From: an uncultured Alkaliphilus sp. | Lineage (GTDB): Bacteria; Bacillota; Clostridia; Peptostreptococcales; Natronincolaceae | Direction: 5' to 3' | NCBI GenBank assembly: GCA_938074565.1 | Contig: CALJEQ010000030.1 | Span: forward strand, 1 to 64,000 | Length of the DNA stretch: 64,000 nucleotides | Notes under the pieces: model-generated | Told to the model about the DNA's origin: nothing | Seen by the model: only the letters and a program-made list of their open reading frames with translations | Databases searched by the model: none | Part shown: positions 8,884 to 17,361 of the stretch, piece by piece | Layout of the letters: each line of letters opens with the position of its first letter | Position numbering within the stretch: position 1 is the first letter of the stretch | Position numbers and translations under genes: made by a program

Positions 8884-9078
8884 ATGGATTTTGGTATTAC
8901 AGAATTTATTATTGCTGTTGTAACCACCAATAGAGATGTTGTAAGTAGTTCCATTACTCCTGTTTTCTATGCAAATGATGATGAGCATAAGGAAAGATTA
9001 GCACTTCTTATTGCTAAAACCACGAGGGGAATGGTCCATGATTTAGAATCGGGAATATATGTTATAGTAAAACATTAG
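8884..9078 (+). CDS. Small partner ('capping complex subunit') of YIEGIA protein
   Basis: A 64-residue soluble protein (MDFGITEFIIAVVTTNRDVV, then GIYVIVKH at the end). It resembles the short family annotated as capping complex subunit for YIEGIA, always encoded right after the YIEGIA gene. It begins two bases after that gene's stop, so the two are translated as a pair. The function is inferred from this link only. Confidence 0.7.
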   Translation: MDFGITEFIIAVVTTNRDVVSSSITPVFYANDDEHKERLALLIAKTTRGMVHDLESGIYVIVKH

Positions 9079-9086
9079 GAGAGGAA

Positions 9087-9440
9087 ATGAAAATAATATA
9101 TATTTTTAGAAAAAATGATTATGCAGCTACTCTAGCTGCATATCTTCATTTAAAACTAAATATTTCTTTAAAAGATAGTCAAAAATCCTATGAAATAATG
9201 AAACTACACTATTTAGGGATAGATGAAAAAAATAGTGAAGTCTATTTATTAAAATATAATATAAAAAAGTACATTTTAATGAATATCATTTACGGATTGG
9301 GAAATATTTTTAATGAGGAGGTAAGGGTTATTGATTTAAGCAGATTTGATTGTTGTTTAATTCAGATTCTTACCAAGTTTAGTTTTAAAAACTATAAAAA
9401 TACTTTAAAGGAATATATTAATGATGAAAATAATCTATAG
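9087..9440 (+). CDS. DUF3189 family protein (diverged)
   Basis: A 117-residue protein starting MKIIYIFRKNDYAATLAAYLHL. It resembles the next gene's product: both open with MKIIY and have an aligned AAxxHL/M segment, then LGIDxxNSEVY versus LGTDLVGNEVY. It is shorter and lacks the SCYGGAHTS motif at its start, so it may be a degenerate or specialised copy. AGGAG precedes the ATG, and its 3' end overlaps the next gene by 20 bases. DUF3189 is a family of unknown function found next to sporulation genes. Confidence 0.65.
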   Translation: MKIIYIFRKNDYAATLAAYLHLKLNISLKDSQKSYEIMKLHYLGIDEKNSEVYLLKYNIKKYILMNIIYGLGNIFNEEVRVIDLSRFDCCLIQILTKFSFKNYKNTLKEYINDENNL

Positions 9441-9891
9441 TTGTTATGGTGGAGCCCATACTTCCATAGTGGCAGCTGCCATTCATATGGGGCTTTTACC
9501 AGAAGATCGTATTCCTTCTTTTAATAAAATTGCGACAGTACCCTTTTATGATAAAACCAATACAAAATCCATTGGTACGCCCATTTATTTGGGGACTGAC
9601 TTAGTTGGAAACGAAGTCTATGTTATGGGAATGGGAGCTTATAGAAAGGAAGGTTCTGAACTAGTATATCAATTTGTTAATGAATTATATGGTAGATGCA
9701 AAGGAGAAGTACTGATTGTAAATTCCATTGCTTTAATCAATCTTCCAATAAGAATAGGTGGGTTTTTATCTAGAAAAATAAATATGGTGGCTATAGGGAA
9801 ACCTATAACCATTTTTGGAATACAAAATAAATATTACTCTTTTGTAGAATTAGTTAAAAATGTTAAAAAAACTGCAATTCAACAACCTTAG
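9421..9891 (+). CDS. DUF3189 family protein
   Basis: A 156-residue protein with the family start MKIIYSCYGGAHTSIVAAAIH and a LGTDLVGNEVYVMGMGA segment. The CYGGAHTS glycine-rich turn resembles a phosphate- or nucleotide-binding loop, but no function is known. It overlaps the preceding DUF3189 gene by 20 bases and closes the spoIIP-YIEGIA cluster. It also appears as MMKIIY because two ATGs are adjacent. Confidence 0.75.
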   Translation: MMKIIYSCYGGAHTSIVAAAIHMGLLPEDRIPSFNKIATVPFYDKTNTKSIGTPIYLGTDLVGNEVYVMGMGAYRKEGSELVYQFVNELYGRCKGEVLIVNSIALINLPIRIGGFLSRKINMVAIGKPITIFGIQNKYYSFVELVKNVKKTAIQQP

Positions 9892-9898
9892 CCTATAC

Positions 9899-9928
9899 TT
9901 GACTATAGTAGAACTAGAATGTTATTAT
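9899..9928 (+). promoter_or_regulatory. Candidate sigma-A promoter for the DUF512-der operon
   Basis: TTGACT at 9899-9904 and TATTAT at 9923-9928 are separated by 18 bases, in the gap between the DUF3189 gene and the TTG-started DUF512 gene. Confidence 0.45.
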
Positions 9929-10009
9929 TATTTGATGCAATACAATTTATTACTAGGTCATAATATGTTACAATAATTAAGTAGAATAAATATTAAAGTA
10001 GGTGTTTTT

Positions 10010-11332
10010 TTGAAGGAAGTAAAAAATAATAATGTTATCAGTACTGTTGAAACTGGAAGTATAGCAGAAGAGGTGGGCATAGAGGTTGGGGATATACTAT
10101 TAAGTATAAATGGACAACCAATAGAAGATATAATAGAGTATAAGTTTTATTTGGCGGATGAATATTTAGAAATAGAAATAGAGAAACAAAATGGTGAGCA
10201 GTGGATTGTTGAGGTGGATAAGGAGTTTGATGAGGACTTGGGAATTGATTTTGAAAACCCAATTCTAAGCCATATGAAGAGTTGTAAAAACAAATGCATT
10301 TTTTGTTTTGTAGACCAACTTCCCAACAATATGCGACAAAGCTTATATTTTAAAGATGATGATTCTAGACTTTCGTTTTTACATGGAAATTACATAACCC
10401 TTACTAATATGAAGGAAGAGGACATCAATAAAATTATACAATATAGAATAAGCCCTATAAATATTTCCGTACATACCACCAATGGAGAACTAAGAAAAAA
10501 GATGTTAAACAATCGATTTGCAGGAAATATAATGGATACATTAAACAAATTAGCTGAAAATCAAATTCAAATGAATTGTCAAATTGTCCTTTGTCCAGGG
10601 TTTAATGATGAAGAAGAACTGGATAAAACAATAAAAGACTTAGGTAATTTAAGCGATGCCATTGACAGTGTTGCTGTTGTTCCAGTAGGTTTAACCCGAT
10701 ATAGAGAGGATTTAACAGAAATAAAACCTTTTACAAAGGAAACAGCAAAGGAAACCATTCAGCAAGTACATAAATGGCAAAACTTCTTTTATCCTAAATT
10801 AGAACGTAATTTTGTTCATTTGTCAGATGAGTTTTATATTTTGGCTGAAGAACCTTTTCCAAATTATGAAAGCTATGACGGGTTTCCACAATTGGAAAAT
10901 GGTGTAGGAATGATTCAAGATTTTCAGTATTCTTTTAACGAAGCTTTAGAAAGACTGCCCAACACATTAGTGATGGAAAAAAGTATTACAGTGGTCACCA
11001 GTACACTGGCATACGACTTTATGAAGGGATTATGTAATGAACTTGAGAAAAAAGTCAAGGGATTGAAAATCAATGTATTATCAGTAGAAAACAAATTCTT
11101 TGGTGGAGGGGTTTCTGTCAGTGGACTATTGACGGGTGTAGACATTCTAAAAAAACTTATAGACAACTCACCTGGAGATAAGGTCATTATTGGAGATAAT
11201 ATGTTGAAATCAGAAGAAGCAGTTTTTTTAGATGACATGACTGTAGATGAATTAGCAGAAAAAATAGGTGTACCAGTGAACATAAGTAGTATTGATGGTG
11301 AAGTGTTTATCAACACCATTTTAGATATGTAA
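10010..11332 (+). CDS. DUF512 protein: PDZ-like plus radical-SAM-type protein
   Basis: A 440-residue protein. The first 60 residues form a PDZ-like domain (GSIAEEVGIEVGDILLSINGQPI). A C92-xxx-C96-xx-C99 cluster (CKNKCIFC, then FVDQLP) follows, the pattern of a radical-SAM iron-sulfur site, then SVHTTNGELRKKML and the DUF512 C-terminal part (GVSVSGLLTGVDIL). The family lies beside der in many Clostridia and has relatives in cyanobacteria; no reaction is established. The start is a TTG at 10010 behind AGTAGGTG. der follows after 21 bases. Confidence 0.88.
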   Translation: MKEVKNNNVISTVETGSIAEEVGIEVGDILLSINGQPIEDIIEYKFYLADEYLEIEIEKQNGEQWIVEVDKEFDEDLGIDFENPILSHMKSCKNKCIFCFVDQLPNNMRQSLYFKDDDSRLSFLHGNYITLTNMKEEDINKIIQYRISPINISVHTTNGELRKKMLNNRFAGNIMDTLNKLAENQIQMNCQIVLCPGFNDEEELDKTIKDLGNLSDAIDSVAVVPVGLTRYREDLTEIKPFTKETAKETIQQVHKWQNFFYPKLERNFVHLSDEFYILAEEPFPNYESYDGFPQLENGVGMIQDFQYSFNEALERLPNTLVMEKSITVVTSTLAYDFMKGLCNELEKKVKGLKINVLSVENKFFGGGVSVSGLLTGVDILKKLIDNSPGDKVIIGDNMLKSEEAVFLDDMTVDELAEKIGVPVNISSIDGEVFINTILDM

Positions 11333-11353
11333 ATAAAAATAGAGGTGATTAAT

Positions 11354-12679
11354 ATGGCAAGACCTGTTGTAGCAGTTGTAGGAAGACCAAATGTTGGAAA
11401 GTCTACACTATTTAATAGAGTTGCAGGAAAAAGAATATCAATAGTAGAAGATGAACCAGGTGTAACAAGGGATCGAATTTATACAGAAGTGGAATGGTTA
11501 AGTCACAAATTTACGTTAATTGATACTGGTGGTATTGAACCAGAATCTCAAGAACTAATCCCTGCCCAAATGAGACGTCAGGCAGAGTTGGCAGTTGAAA
11601 CAGCTGATGTTATTATTTTTATGGTGGATGGACGTGCTGGTTTAACTTCTTCTGATAGGGAAGTAGCATCAATGTTAAGAAAGTCCCATAAACCTATTAT
11701 ATTAGCCTTAAATAAAGTAGATACCGCAGGTCATTCAGAAAATTACTATGACTTTTTTGAATTGGCTTTAGGAGAGCCTGTAGAAATTTCTTCTGCTTTA
11801 GCCTTAGGAATAGGTGATCTTTTAGATGAAGTAGTAGCCCATTTTCCAGAAAGAAATGAAAATGAAGAAGATGATACCACCATCAAAGTTGCCATTATCG
11901 GCAAACCTAATGTAGGTAAGTCATCTATAGTAAACCGTATATTAGGTGAAAATAGAGTTATTGTTAGTGAAATAGCAGGAACAACTAGAGATGCAATTGA
12001 TACACCTTTTACCCACGGTGAAGATGAATATGTATTAATTGATACAGCTGGAATTAGAAGAAGAAGTAGAATTACAGAAACTATTGAAAAATATAGTGTT
12101 ATTCGTTCATTTACAGCTGTTGAACGGGCTGATGTGTGTTTATTGGTGATAGATGCAGTGGAAGGTGTAACAGAGCAAGATAAAAAAATTGCAGGTTATA
12201 GCCATGAAAATGGTAAAGGAATGATTATTGTTGTTAATAAGTGGGATCTTATAGAAAAAGATAATCACACTATGAACCAATTCATTAAGAATATAAGGGA
12301 TGAATTAGGTTATTTAGAGTATGCTCCAATTATGTTTATTTCAGCACTAACTGGACAAAGGATGAATACTGTTTTAGATAAAGTTAAGTATGTAGCTAAT
12401 CAAAATGCTATGAGAATTCCAACAGGTAGCTTAAATGAAGTTATCGGAGAAGCAACTTTATTAAATCAGCCACCGTCTGATAAAGGAAAGCGACTGAAAA
12501 TTTTCTATGCTACTCAAGCAGCAGTAAAACCACCTACATTTATTTTGTTTATTAATGATAAAGAATTAATGCATTTCTCATATCAACGATATATAGAAAA
12601 TAGAATAAGAGAAAATTATGGATTTGAAGGTACACCAATTAGGTTCATGTTAAGGGAGAAGTCTAAGGGGGATCAATAA
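11354..12679 (+). CDS. der: Ribosome-associated GTPase Der (EngA)
   Basis: Der is a double-GTPase needed for 50S subunit assembly. The 441 residues show two G domains, each with a P-loop (GRPNVGKS near the start and GKPNVGKS near residue 180), DTGG/DTAG G3 motifs and NKxD G4 motifs (ALNKVD, VNKWD), followed by a C-terminal KH-like domain. The ATG at 11354 is preferred over an in-frame GTG nine bases upstream, because AGAGGTG overlaps that GTG and serves as its ribosome binding site. Confidence 0.97.
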   Translation: MARPVVAVVGRPNVGKSTLFNRVAGKRISIVEDEPGVTRDRIYTEVEWLSHKFTLIDTGGIEPESQELIPAQMRRQAELAVETADVIIFMVDGRAGLTSSDREVASMLRKSHKPIILALNKVDTAGHSENYYDFFELALGEPVEISSALALGIGDLLDEVVAHFPERNENEEDDTTIKVAIIGKPNVGKSSIVNRILGENRVIVSEIAGTTRDAIDTPFTHGEDEYVLIDTAGIRRRSRITETIEKYSVIRSFTAVERADVCLLVIDAVEGVTEQDKKIAGYSHENGKGMIIVVNKWDLIEKDNHTMNQFIKNIRDELGYLEYAPIMFISALTGQRMNTVLDKVKYVANQNAMRIPTGSLNEVIGEATLLNQPPSDKGKRLKIFYATQAAVKPPTFILFINDKELMHFSYQRYIENRIRENYGFEGTPIRFMLREKSKGDQ

Positions 12680-12680
12680 A

Positions 12681-13265
12681 GTGAATACTTGGTTGAGTAT
12701 TATACTAGCTTATTTAATCGGTAATTTTTCTGCATCTTTTCTTGTGGGTAAAATGGCTGCTAACATCGATATAAGAAACTATGGTAGTGGTAATGCTGGT
12801 TCTACCAATGTTTTTAGAACTTTAGGTTTAAAGGCTGGAGCATGGGCTTTTTTTGGGGATAGCTTAAAGGGAGTGGTAGCCGTAACCCTTGGTTGGTATT
12901 TGGGGGGAGAACGGTTTGCCCTCCTTTCGGGTTTAGCTGTTATAGTAGGGCATAATTGGCCTGCACTATTGAAGTTTAAAGGCGGTAAAGGTATTGCCAC
13001 ATCTATTGGGGTTATTTTAGTATTACATCCAATATCAGCAATTATTAGTGTGCTCATAGGAATATTAATATTATATAGATATAAATATGTATCGTTAGCA
13101 TCTGTAATAGCAATGGTTTTTTTACCTATCATTCTTTATTATTTCAAAGGGAATACTTATTTCTTATTCGGATTAATTTTAGCAGTTATGGCAGTTTATC
13201 GCCATCGTGGGAATATAAAAAGGTTATTAAATGGTACAGAAAGTAAGATTACTAAGAAATCATAA
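12681..13265 (+). CDS. plsY: Glycerol-3-phosphate acyltransferase PlsY
   Basis: PlsY transfers the acyl group from acyl-phosphate to glycerol-3-phosphate, the first step of phospholipid synthesis. The 194-residue membrane protein has the family motifs GSGNAGSTNVFRTLG, GHNWPALLKFKGGKGIATS and a C-terminal YRHRGNIKRLLNGTE. It starts with GTG one base after der and precedes gpsA, which makes its substrate, so the pair forms a pathway unit. Five or more membrane segments are visible. Confidence 0.96.
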   Translation: MNTWLSIILAYLIGNFSASFLVGKMAANIDIRNYGSGNAGSTNVFRTLGLKAGAWAFFGDSLKGVVAVTLGWYLGGERFALLSGLAVIVGHNWPALLKFKGGKGIATSIGVILVLHPISAIISVLIGILILYRYKYVSLASVIAMVFLPIILYYFKGNTYFLFGLILAVMAVYRHRGNIKRLLNGTESKITKKS

Positions 13266-13281
13266 TAAGGGGGGTTTATCC

Positions 13282-14313
13282 ATGAAACATTCTTCAATAG
13301 CCGTTCTTGGAGCAGGAAGCTGGGGAACTGCCTTGGCACTTTTGCTTTATGGAAAAGGACATCATGTAAACTTATGGATGAGAGATAAAGAGCAAAGGGA
13401 TGAAATACGTCAAACTGGTGAAAACAAACAGTATTTACCAAACGTCTCCATCCCTGAAGAACTAAATCTTTTAACAGACTTGGAAGAGGCTGTTAAAAAC
13501 GTTGATGTTATTCTAACAACAGTACCATCACAAGCTGTTCGTGGCGTACTTCAACAAATTTCCCCTTATATAAATTCAAATCAAGTAATTGTTAATGCTT
13601 CAAAGGGACTAGAACAAAAAACTTTGTTAAGAATATCAGAGGTTGTTGAAGCTGTTTTACCCGGTCAATCCTATGTTGCCCTTACAGGACCTTCCCATGC
13701 AGAAGAGGTATGTAAGGAAATGCCTACAACTATTGTTGTTGCCTCAAAAGAAAGAAAGACAGCAGAGTATATTCAAGATATTTTTATTACCCCTACTTTT
13801 AGGGTTTATACAAACCCAGATTTAATTGGAGTAGAATTGGGGGGGGCTTTAAAAAATGTTATTGCATTTGGGGCTGGTATCGCCGATGGTTTAGGTTTTG
13901 GTGATAATGCTAAGGCAGCTATTATGACTAGAGGAATTCGTGAAATAGCTAGACTAGGGAAAGCGATGGGGGCAAATCTTGCCACTTTTGCAGGACTAAC
14001 AGGAATAGGTGACTTAATGGTTACCTGTACCAGTATGCATAGTAGAAATAGACGTGCTGGCATCTTAATAGGGGAAGGCAAAAGTTTAGACGAGACTCTA
14101 AAAGAAATTGGCATGGTGGTGGAGGGAATTACGACAACACAGGCTGCCTATCAATTGGCTAAGGAATGTTCAATTGAGATGCCAATTACAGAAGAAATTT
14201 ATCGTATTCTCTATGAAGGAACCAATGCTAGAGATGCTGTAACAAACTTAATGACTAGAACTAGAACCCATGAGTTAGAAGAAATTGTGGACGAAGAGAC
14301 AATTAAATGGTGA
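13282..14313 (+). CDS. gpsA: NAD(P)-dependent glycerol-3-phosphate dehydrogenase
   Basis: GpsA reduces dihydroxyacetone phosphate to glycerol-3-phosphate for PlsY. The 343-residue protein has the Rossmann motif GAGSWGTALA at the N-terminus, LTGPSHAEEV, the catalytic-lysine segment GGALKNVIAFGAGIADGLG and the C-terminal GxTGIGDLMVTC/RNRRAG region. The frame is open further upstream into plsY, but ATG 13282 has AAGGGGGG at good spacing and begins exactly at the family N-terminus. A terminator follows. Confidence 0.96.
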   Translation: MKHSSIAVLGAGSWGTALALLLYGKGHHVNLWMRDKEQRDEIRQTGENKQYLPNVSIPEELNLLTDLEEAVKNVDVILTTVPSQAVRGVLQQISPYINSNQVIVNASKGLEQKTLLRISEVVEAVLPGQSYVALTGPSHAEEVCKEMPTTIVVASKERKTAEYIQDIFITPTFRVYTNPDLIGVELGGALKNVIAFGAGIADGLGFGDNAKAAIMTRGIREIARLGKAMGANLATFAGLTGIGDLMVTCTSMHSRNRRAGILIGEGKSLDETLKEIGMVVEGITTTQAAYQLAKECSIEMPITEEIYRILYEGTNARDAVTNLMTRTRTHELEEIVDEETIKW

Positions 14314-14342
14314 AGATGAAAACCAATTAAATAGTAAAAATG

Positions 14343-14376
14343 AAAACCCAATCCTTTATAAATGATTGGGTTTTTT
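14343..14376 (+). terminator. Terminator after gpsA
   Basis: A 10-bp AAACCCAATC/GATTGGGTTT stem with a 10-base loop, ending in TTTTTT. It closes the DUF512-der-plsY-gpsA unit. Confidence 0.88.
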
Positions 14377-14539
14377 AGTGGGGAAAATTATTTAAGCTAC
14401 AGATTGTGTAGATAACCATTTAAAAATGTTATAAATAATTTTAATAAAGATAAAATTATAGGCATAAACTTAGACGGAATAAAATATAAAGTATTAAGCA
14501 GTTTTAAGAAGGTGGATTAGTCATAATGTAGGGGGGTTA

Positions 14540-14570
14540 TCATATACTTATAATGTTAAGCATATATAAG
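14540..14570 (+). promoter_or_regulatory. Candidate sigma-E promoter of spoIVA
   Basis: A CATATATA (-10-like, near 14561) follows a TCATATAC (-35-like, near 14540) with sigma-E-type spacing. The -10 lies in a tandem duplication of a 10-mer, CATATATAAG at 14561-14580, giving a second possible -10. spoIVA is a sigma-E gene in Bacillus. The rest of the 14377-14611 gap shows nothing clear. Confidence 0.4.
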
Positions 14571-14611
14571 CATATATAAGTTTTATATATTTATCAAAAG
14601 GAGGGAAATGT

Positions 14612-16090
14612 ATGGAAGGCTATGATATTTACAGAGATATAGCACAACGGACACAGGGAGACATATATATTGGTGTTGTGGGTCCTGTTAGGACGGGAAA
14701 ATCTACCCTTATTAAAAGGGTAATGGATTTGTTTGTTCTACCAAATATAGAAAACTCATATAAAAAAGAGCGGGCAAAGGATGAACTACCCCAAAGTGGT
14801 ACAGGTAAAACCATCACTACAACAGAACCCAAATTTGTTCCTAATGAAGCAGTGGAATTGGTATTAAAGGATAATGCTTCGTTTAAAATGAGAATGATTG
14901 ATTGTGTAGGTTATTTAGTTGATGGGGCATTAGGCCATCAAGAGGATGGTAAGCCTCGTATGGTTAATACCCCTTGGTTTGAGAAACAAATCCCCTTTGA
15001 AGAAGCAGCTGAAATAGGTACTAGAAAGGTTATTAAAGAACACTCCACCATTGGAATTGTTGTAACCACTGATGGGTCTATTACAGACATTGATAGGGAC
15101 AGCTACATAGAAGCAGAAGAAAGGGTTGTGAGGGAACTAAAAGAAATCAATAAGCCCTTTGTAGTAGTATTAAACACAAAAAATCCTGAAACAGAATCCT
15201 CAGAAGAATTGAAGTTAAAGCTAGTGGAAAAGTATGGAGTTCCTGTTGTCGTTAAGGACTGTGCAAAACTAGATATGAGGGGAATCCATGAAATTTTAGA
15301 AGAAATATTATTTGAGTTTCCTGTAACTGAAGTAAATATTAATTTACCAGGATGGTTAGAAAGTATTGAATCTAGCCATTGGTTAAAGGCTTCTATCTTA
15401 AATGAAATTAAGGAAGCAGCGGCAGAAATGAGACGATTAAGGGATGTAGACTCTATGATAAATCGTCTAAAGAATATTGAAAGTATTAAAAGAGCTGGTT
15501 TAGAGAACATGAAAATGGGAGAAGGGACTGCATTAATAGACTTGGTAACTATTGATAACCTCTTCTATCGTGTTTTAGAAGAAAAAACAGGTTATGATAT
15601 TGAAGGGGATCATCAATTAATTGGGCTAATTATTGAATTAGCCAAAGCTAAAAAAGAATATGATAAGGTTGATAAAGCGTTAAGAGATGTAAAAAATATT
15701 GGTTATGGTCTTGTACCTCCTTCTTTTGAAGAATTAACTTTAGAAGAGCCTGAAATCTTTAGACATGGTAATCAATTTGGTGTAAAACTTCGTGCCAACG
15801 CACCTTCACTACATTTTATTCGTGCAGATATTGCCACAGAGGTATCTCCTATAGTAGGTACTGAAAAACAAAGTGAAGAATTGGTAAAATATCTATTAGA
15901 AGAGTTTGAACAAAATCCAGATGCCATATGGCAAACTAATATGTTTGGAAAATCGTTACATGATATGGTAAAGGAACAGCTTCAAAATAAACTTTATATG
16001 ATGCCAGAAGATACTAGAATTAAGTTACAAAGAACACTACAAAAACTGATTAATGAAGGTAGTGGAGGTTTAATAGCTATTATTCTTTAA
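14612..16090 (+). CDS. spoIVA: Stage IV sporulation protein A (coat basement ATPase)
   Basis: SpoIVA polymerises in an ATP-dependent way on the outer forespore membrane to form the platform of the spore coat. The 492 residues are the usual length. The start MEGYDIYRDIAQRTQGDIYI and the P-loop G24-PVRTG-K30-S31 are diagnostic, as is the later SGTGKTITTTEPKFVPNEA segment. The C-terminal region (QNKLYMMPEDTRIKLQ, then INEGSGGLIAIIL) is typical. AAAGGAGGG precedes the ATG. It is a single-gene unit, followed by a hairpin. Confidence 0.98.
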   Translation: MEGYDIYRDIAQRTQGDIYIGVVGPVRTGKSTLIKRVMDLFVLPNIENSYKKERAKDELPQSGTGKTITTTEPKFVPNEAVELVLKDNASFKMRMIDCVGYLVDGALGHQEDGKPRMVNTPWFEKQIPFEEAAEIGTRKVIKEHSTIGIVVTTDGSITDIDRDSYIEAEERVVRELKEINKPFVVVLNTKNPETESSEELKLKLVEKYGVPVVVKDCAKLDMRGIHEILEEILFEFPVTEVNINLPGWLESIESSHWLKASILNEIKEAAAEMRRLRDVDSMINRLKNIESIKRAGLENMKMGEGTALIDLVTIDNLFYRVLEEKTGYDIEGDHQLIGLIIELAKAKKEYDKVDKALRDVKNIGYGLVPPSFEELTLEEPEIFRHGNQFGVKLRANAPSLHFIRADIATEVSPIVGTEKQSEELVKYLLEEFEQNPDAIWQTNMFGKSLHDMVKEQLQNKLYMMPEDTRIKLQRTLQKLINEGSGGLIAIIL

Positions 16091-16112
16091 TGAATTGCTA
16101 TATTATTTATAG

Positions 16113-16145
16113 TAGCTCCAATCTGTTGGGAAGGGGTTGGAGCTA
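16113..16145 (+). terminator. Hairpin after spoIVA
   Basis: A 9-bp TAGCTCCAA/TTGGAGCTA stem sits 22 bases past the stop. The T run after it is weak, so it may be an inefficient terminator. Confidence 0.55.
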
Positions 16146-16255
16146 TTATAGTTGGTTTGGTTACAATTGATGGTGAATTACTATGTATAAAACTGTTATT
16201 AATTGTGTACAATATAGTTATCTCCTAAATTACCTAATTAATTTTATCAAAAGTA

Positions 16256-16284
16256 TTGACAAAACCCCCAATTCCTCATAAAAT
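16256..16284 (+). promoter_or_regulatory. Sigma-A promoter of the tRNA gene
   Basis: TTGACA at 16256-16261 and TAAAAT at 16279-16284 are spaced by 17 bases, 20 bases before the tRNA. Confidence 0.65.
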
Positions 16285-16304
16285 ATAATACATAGCATTA
16301 ATCA

Positions 16305-16381
16305 CTGGCTGTAGCGCAGTTTGGTAGCGCGCCAGACTGGGGGTCTGGAGGTCGCAGGTTCAAGTCCTGTCAGCCAGACCA
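16305..16381 (+). tRNA. tRNA-Pro (anticodon GGG)
   Basis: A 77-base cloverleaf: acceptor CTGGCTG pairs with CAGCCAG, D arm GCGC...GCGC, anticodon stem CCAGA/TCTGG with loop CTGGGGG (anticodon GGG, codon CCC), T arm GCAGG-TTCAAGT-CCTGT, discriminator A and an encoded CCA. It is a single tRNA transcription unit with its own promoter and terminator. Confidence 0.93.
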
Positions 16382-16392
16382 GTGATGAAAAA

Positions 16393-16424
16393 TCTACATC
16401 CTTAGGGGGTGTAGGTTTTTTTTA
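16393..16424 (+). terminator. Terminator after tRNA-Pro
   Basis: A CTACATCC/GGGTGTAG-type stem followed by eight T. Downstream, 16425-16660 is AT-rich and holds only a weak TTGACA (near 16575) ahead of the next gene. Confidence 0.85.
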
Positions 16425-16668
16425 TTTTTAAAAAAATTATTCTTATGTAAAAAGGATATAAATAATCTATAGAAAACATAAGTGGTGAATTTTAATTATT
16501 TAATACAGTTGTTATTCAGTGTGGGGGGCTTAAATATATAAAAATATGACAATAAAACATAAAAATATACAAATGTATTTGACAATCCCTTAATAATTCA
16601 TTAATATTTTAATGAACTGTATTTTACATACGGTGGTAAAAATTAATATTTAAGAAAGGGGTTTCAAT

Positions 16669-16923
16669 ATGTACTCATACACAACAAGTGGAGTCTGTGC
16701 AAAACAAATTAGTTTTAATATTGATAATGGAGCAGTAAAGAATGTTGTTTTTTATGGAGGATGTCCTGGTAATCTTATTGGGGTTAGTCAATTAATTGAA
16801 GGCATGAGAATAGAAGAAGCAATAAGTAAGTTAAGGGGAATTTCTTGTGGTGGGAAAGCAACTTCCTGTCCAGATCAACTTTCTAAAGCTTTAGAGGAAG
16901 CTATAAAAAGACAAGTTGGTTAA
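16669..16923 (+). CDS. TIGR03905-type TSCPD domain protein
   Basis: An 84-residue protein with the name-giving TSCPD motif near residue 66 and conserved cysteines in SGVCAKQI, YGGCPGNLIG and GISCGGKATSCPDQL. The domain also occurs at the end of some ribonucleotide reductases, where cysteines may carry redox or metal chemistry; the role of the free-standing protein is unknown. AGAAAGGGG precedes the ATG. It is monocistronic with a terminator 74 bases downstream. Confidence 0.88.
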   Translation: MYSYTTSGVCAKQISFNIDNGAVKNVVFYGGCPGNLIGVSQLIEGMRIEEAISKLRGISCGGKATSCPDQLSKALEEAIKRQVG

Positions 16924-16996
16924 TATAATTTTAATAATGATTAAGTAAAAATATTTAATTGACAATCAATAACAATTAAAAATTAATTATTTATAG

Positions 16997-17026
16997 ACCT
17001 GTATTCTTTTGAATACGGGTTTTTTG
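16997..17026 (+). terminator. Terminator after the TSCPD gene
   Basis: A CCTGTATTC/GAATACGGG stem (one G.T pair), TTTT loop, followed by TTTTTT. Confidence 0.85.
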
Positions 17027-17139
17027 CTTATTATAAATAAATATACGTGGTTTGATTATGACGAGTTATATAAATTAGTAACATAATATCTGAAAAAGTT
17101 TTTAACCTGTACTTTTGTATTTACTATATTGTTATTATC

Positions 17140-17174
17140 AAATTGCTAATATTATTAAAAAATATTAGCAATTT
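17140..17174. repeat. Perfect 14-bp inverted repeat upstream of the XRE-TPR gene
   Basis: Arms 17140-17153 and 17161-17174 are perfectly complementary with a 7-base loop. It lies about 190 bases before the regulator's start in a 335-base gap (17027-17361) that otherwise holds only AT-rich sequence and no convincing small gene. It could be an operator for the XRE protein or a weak terminator (only TTTC follows). Confidence 0.5.
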
Positions 17175-17361
17175 CAAACTAATAAATGGTAAATGATATT
17201 AGTTAAAAAGTCCTGATTTCATTAACTGAAAACTTGCTTTTTTGTTAATCATAATGTATCATTTAAATAAAAAAAGTATATTTGGAAAGTAATATTAAAA
17301 GAGTTTGTATGAAAAAAGATAAATAATCATTATGGTTTGATTGAAAGGAGTATCAGATTAA

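Noticed and set aside
16307-16381. tRNA beginning at GGCTG (16307)
   Set aside because: Only the start at 16305 gives a full seven-pair acceptor stem (CTGGCTG/CAGCCAG).
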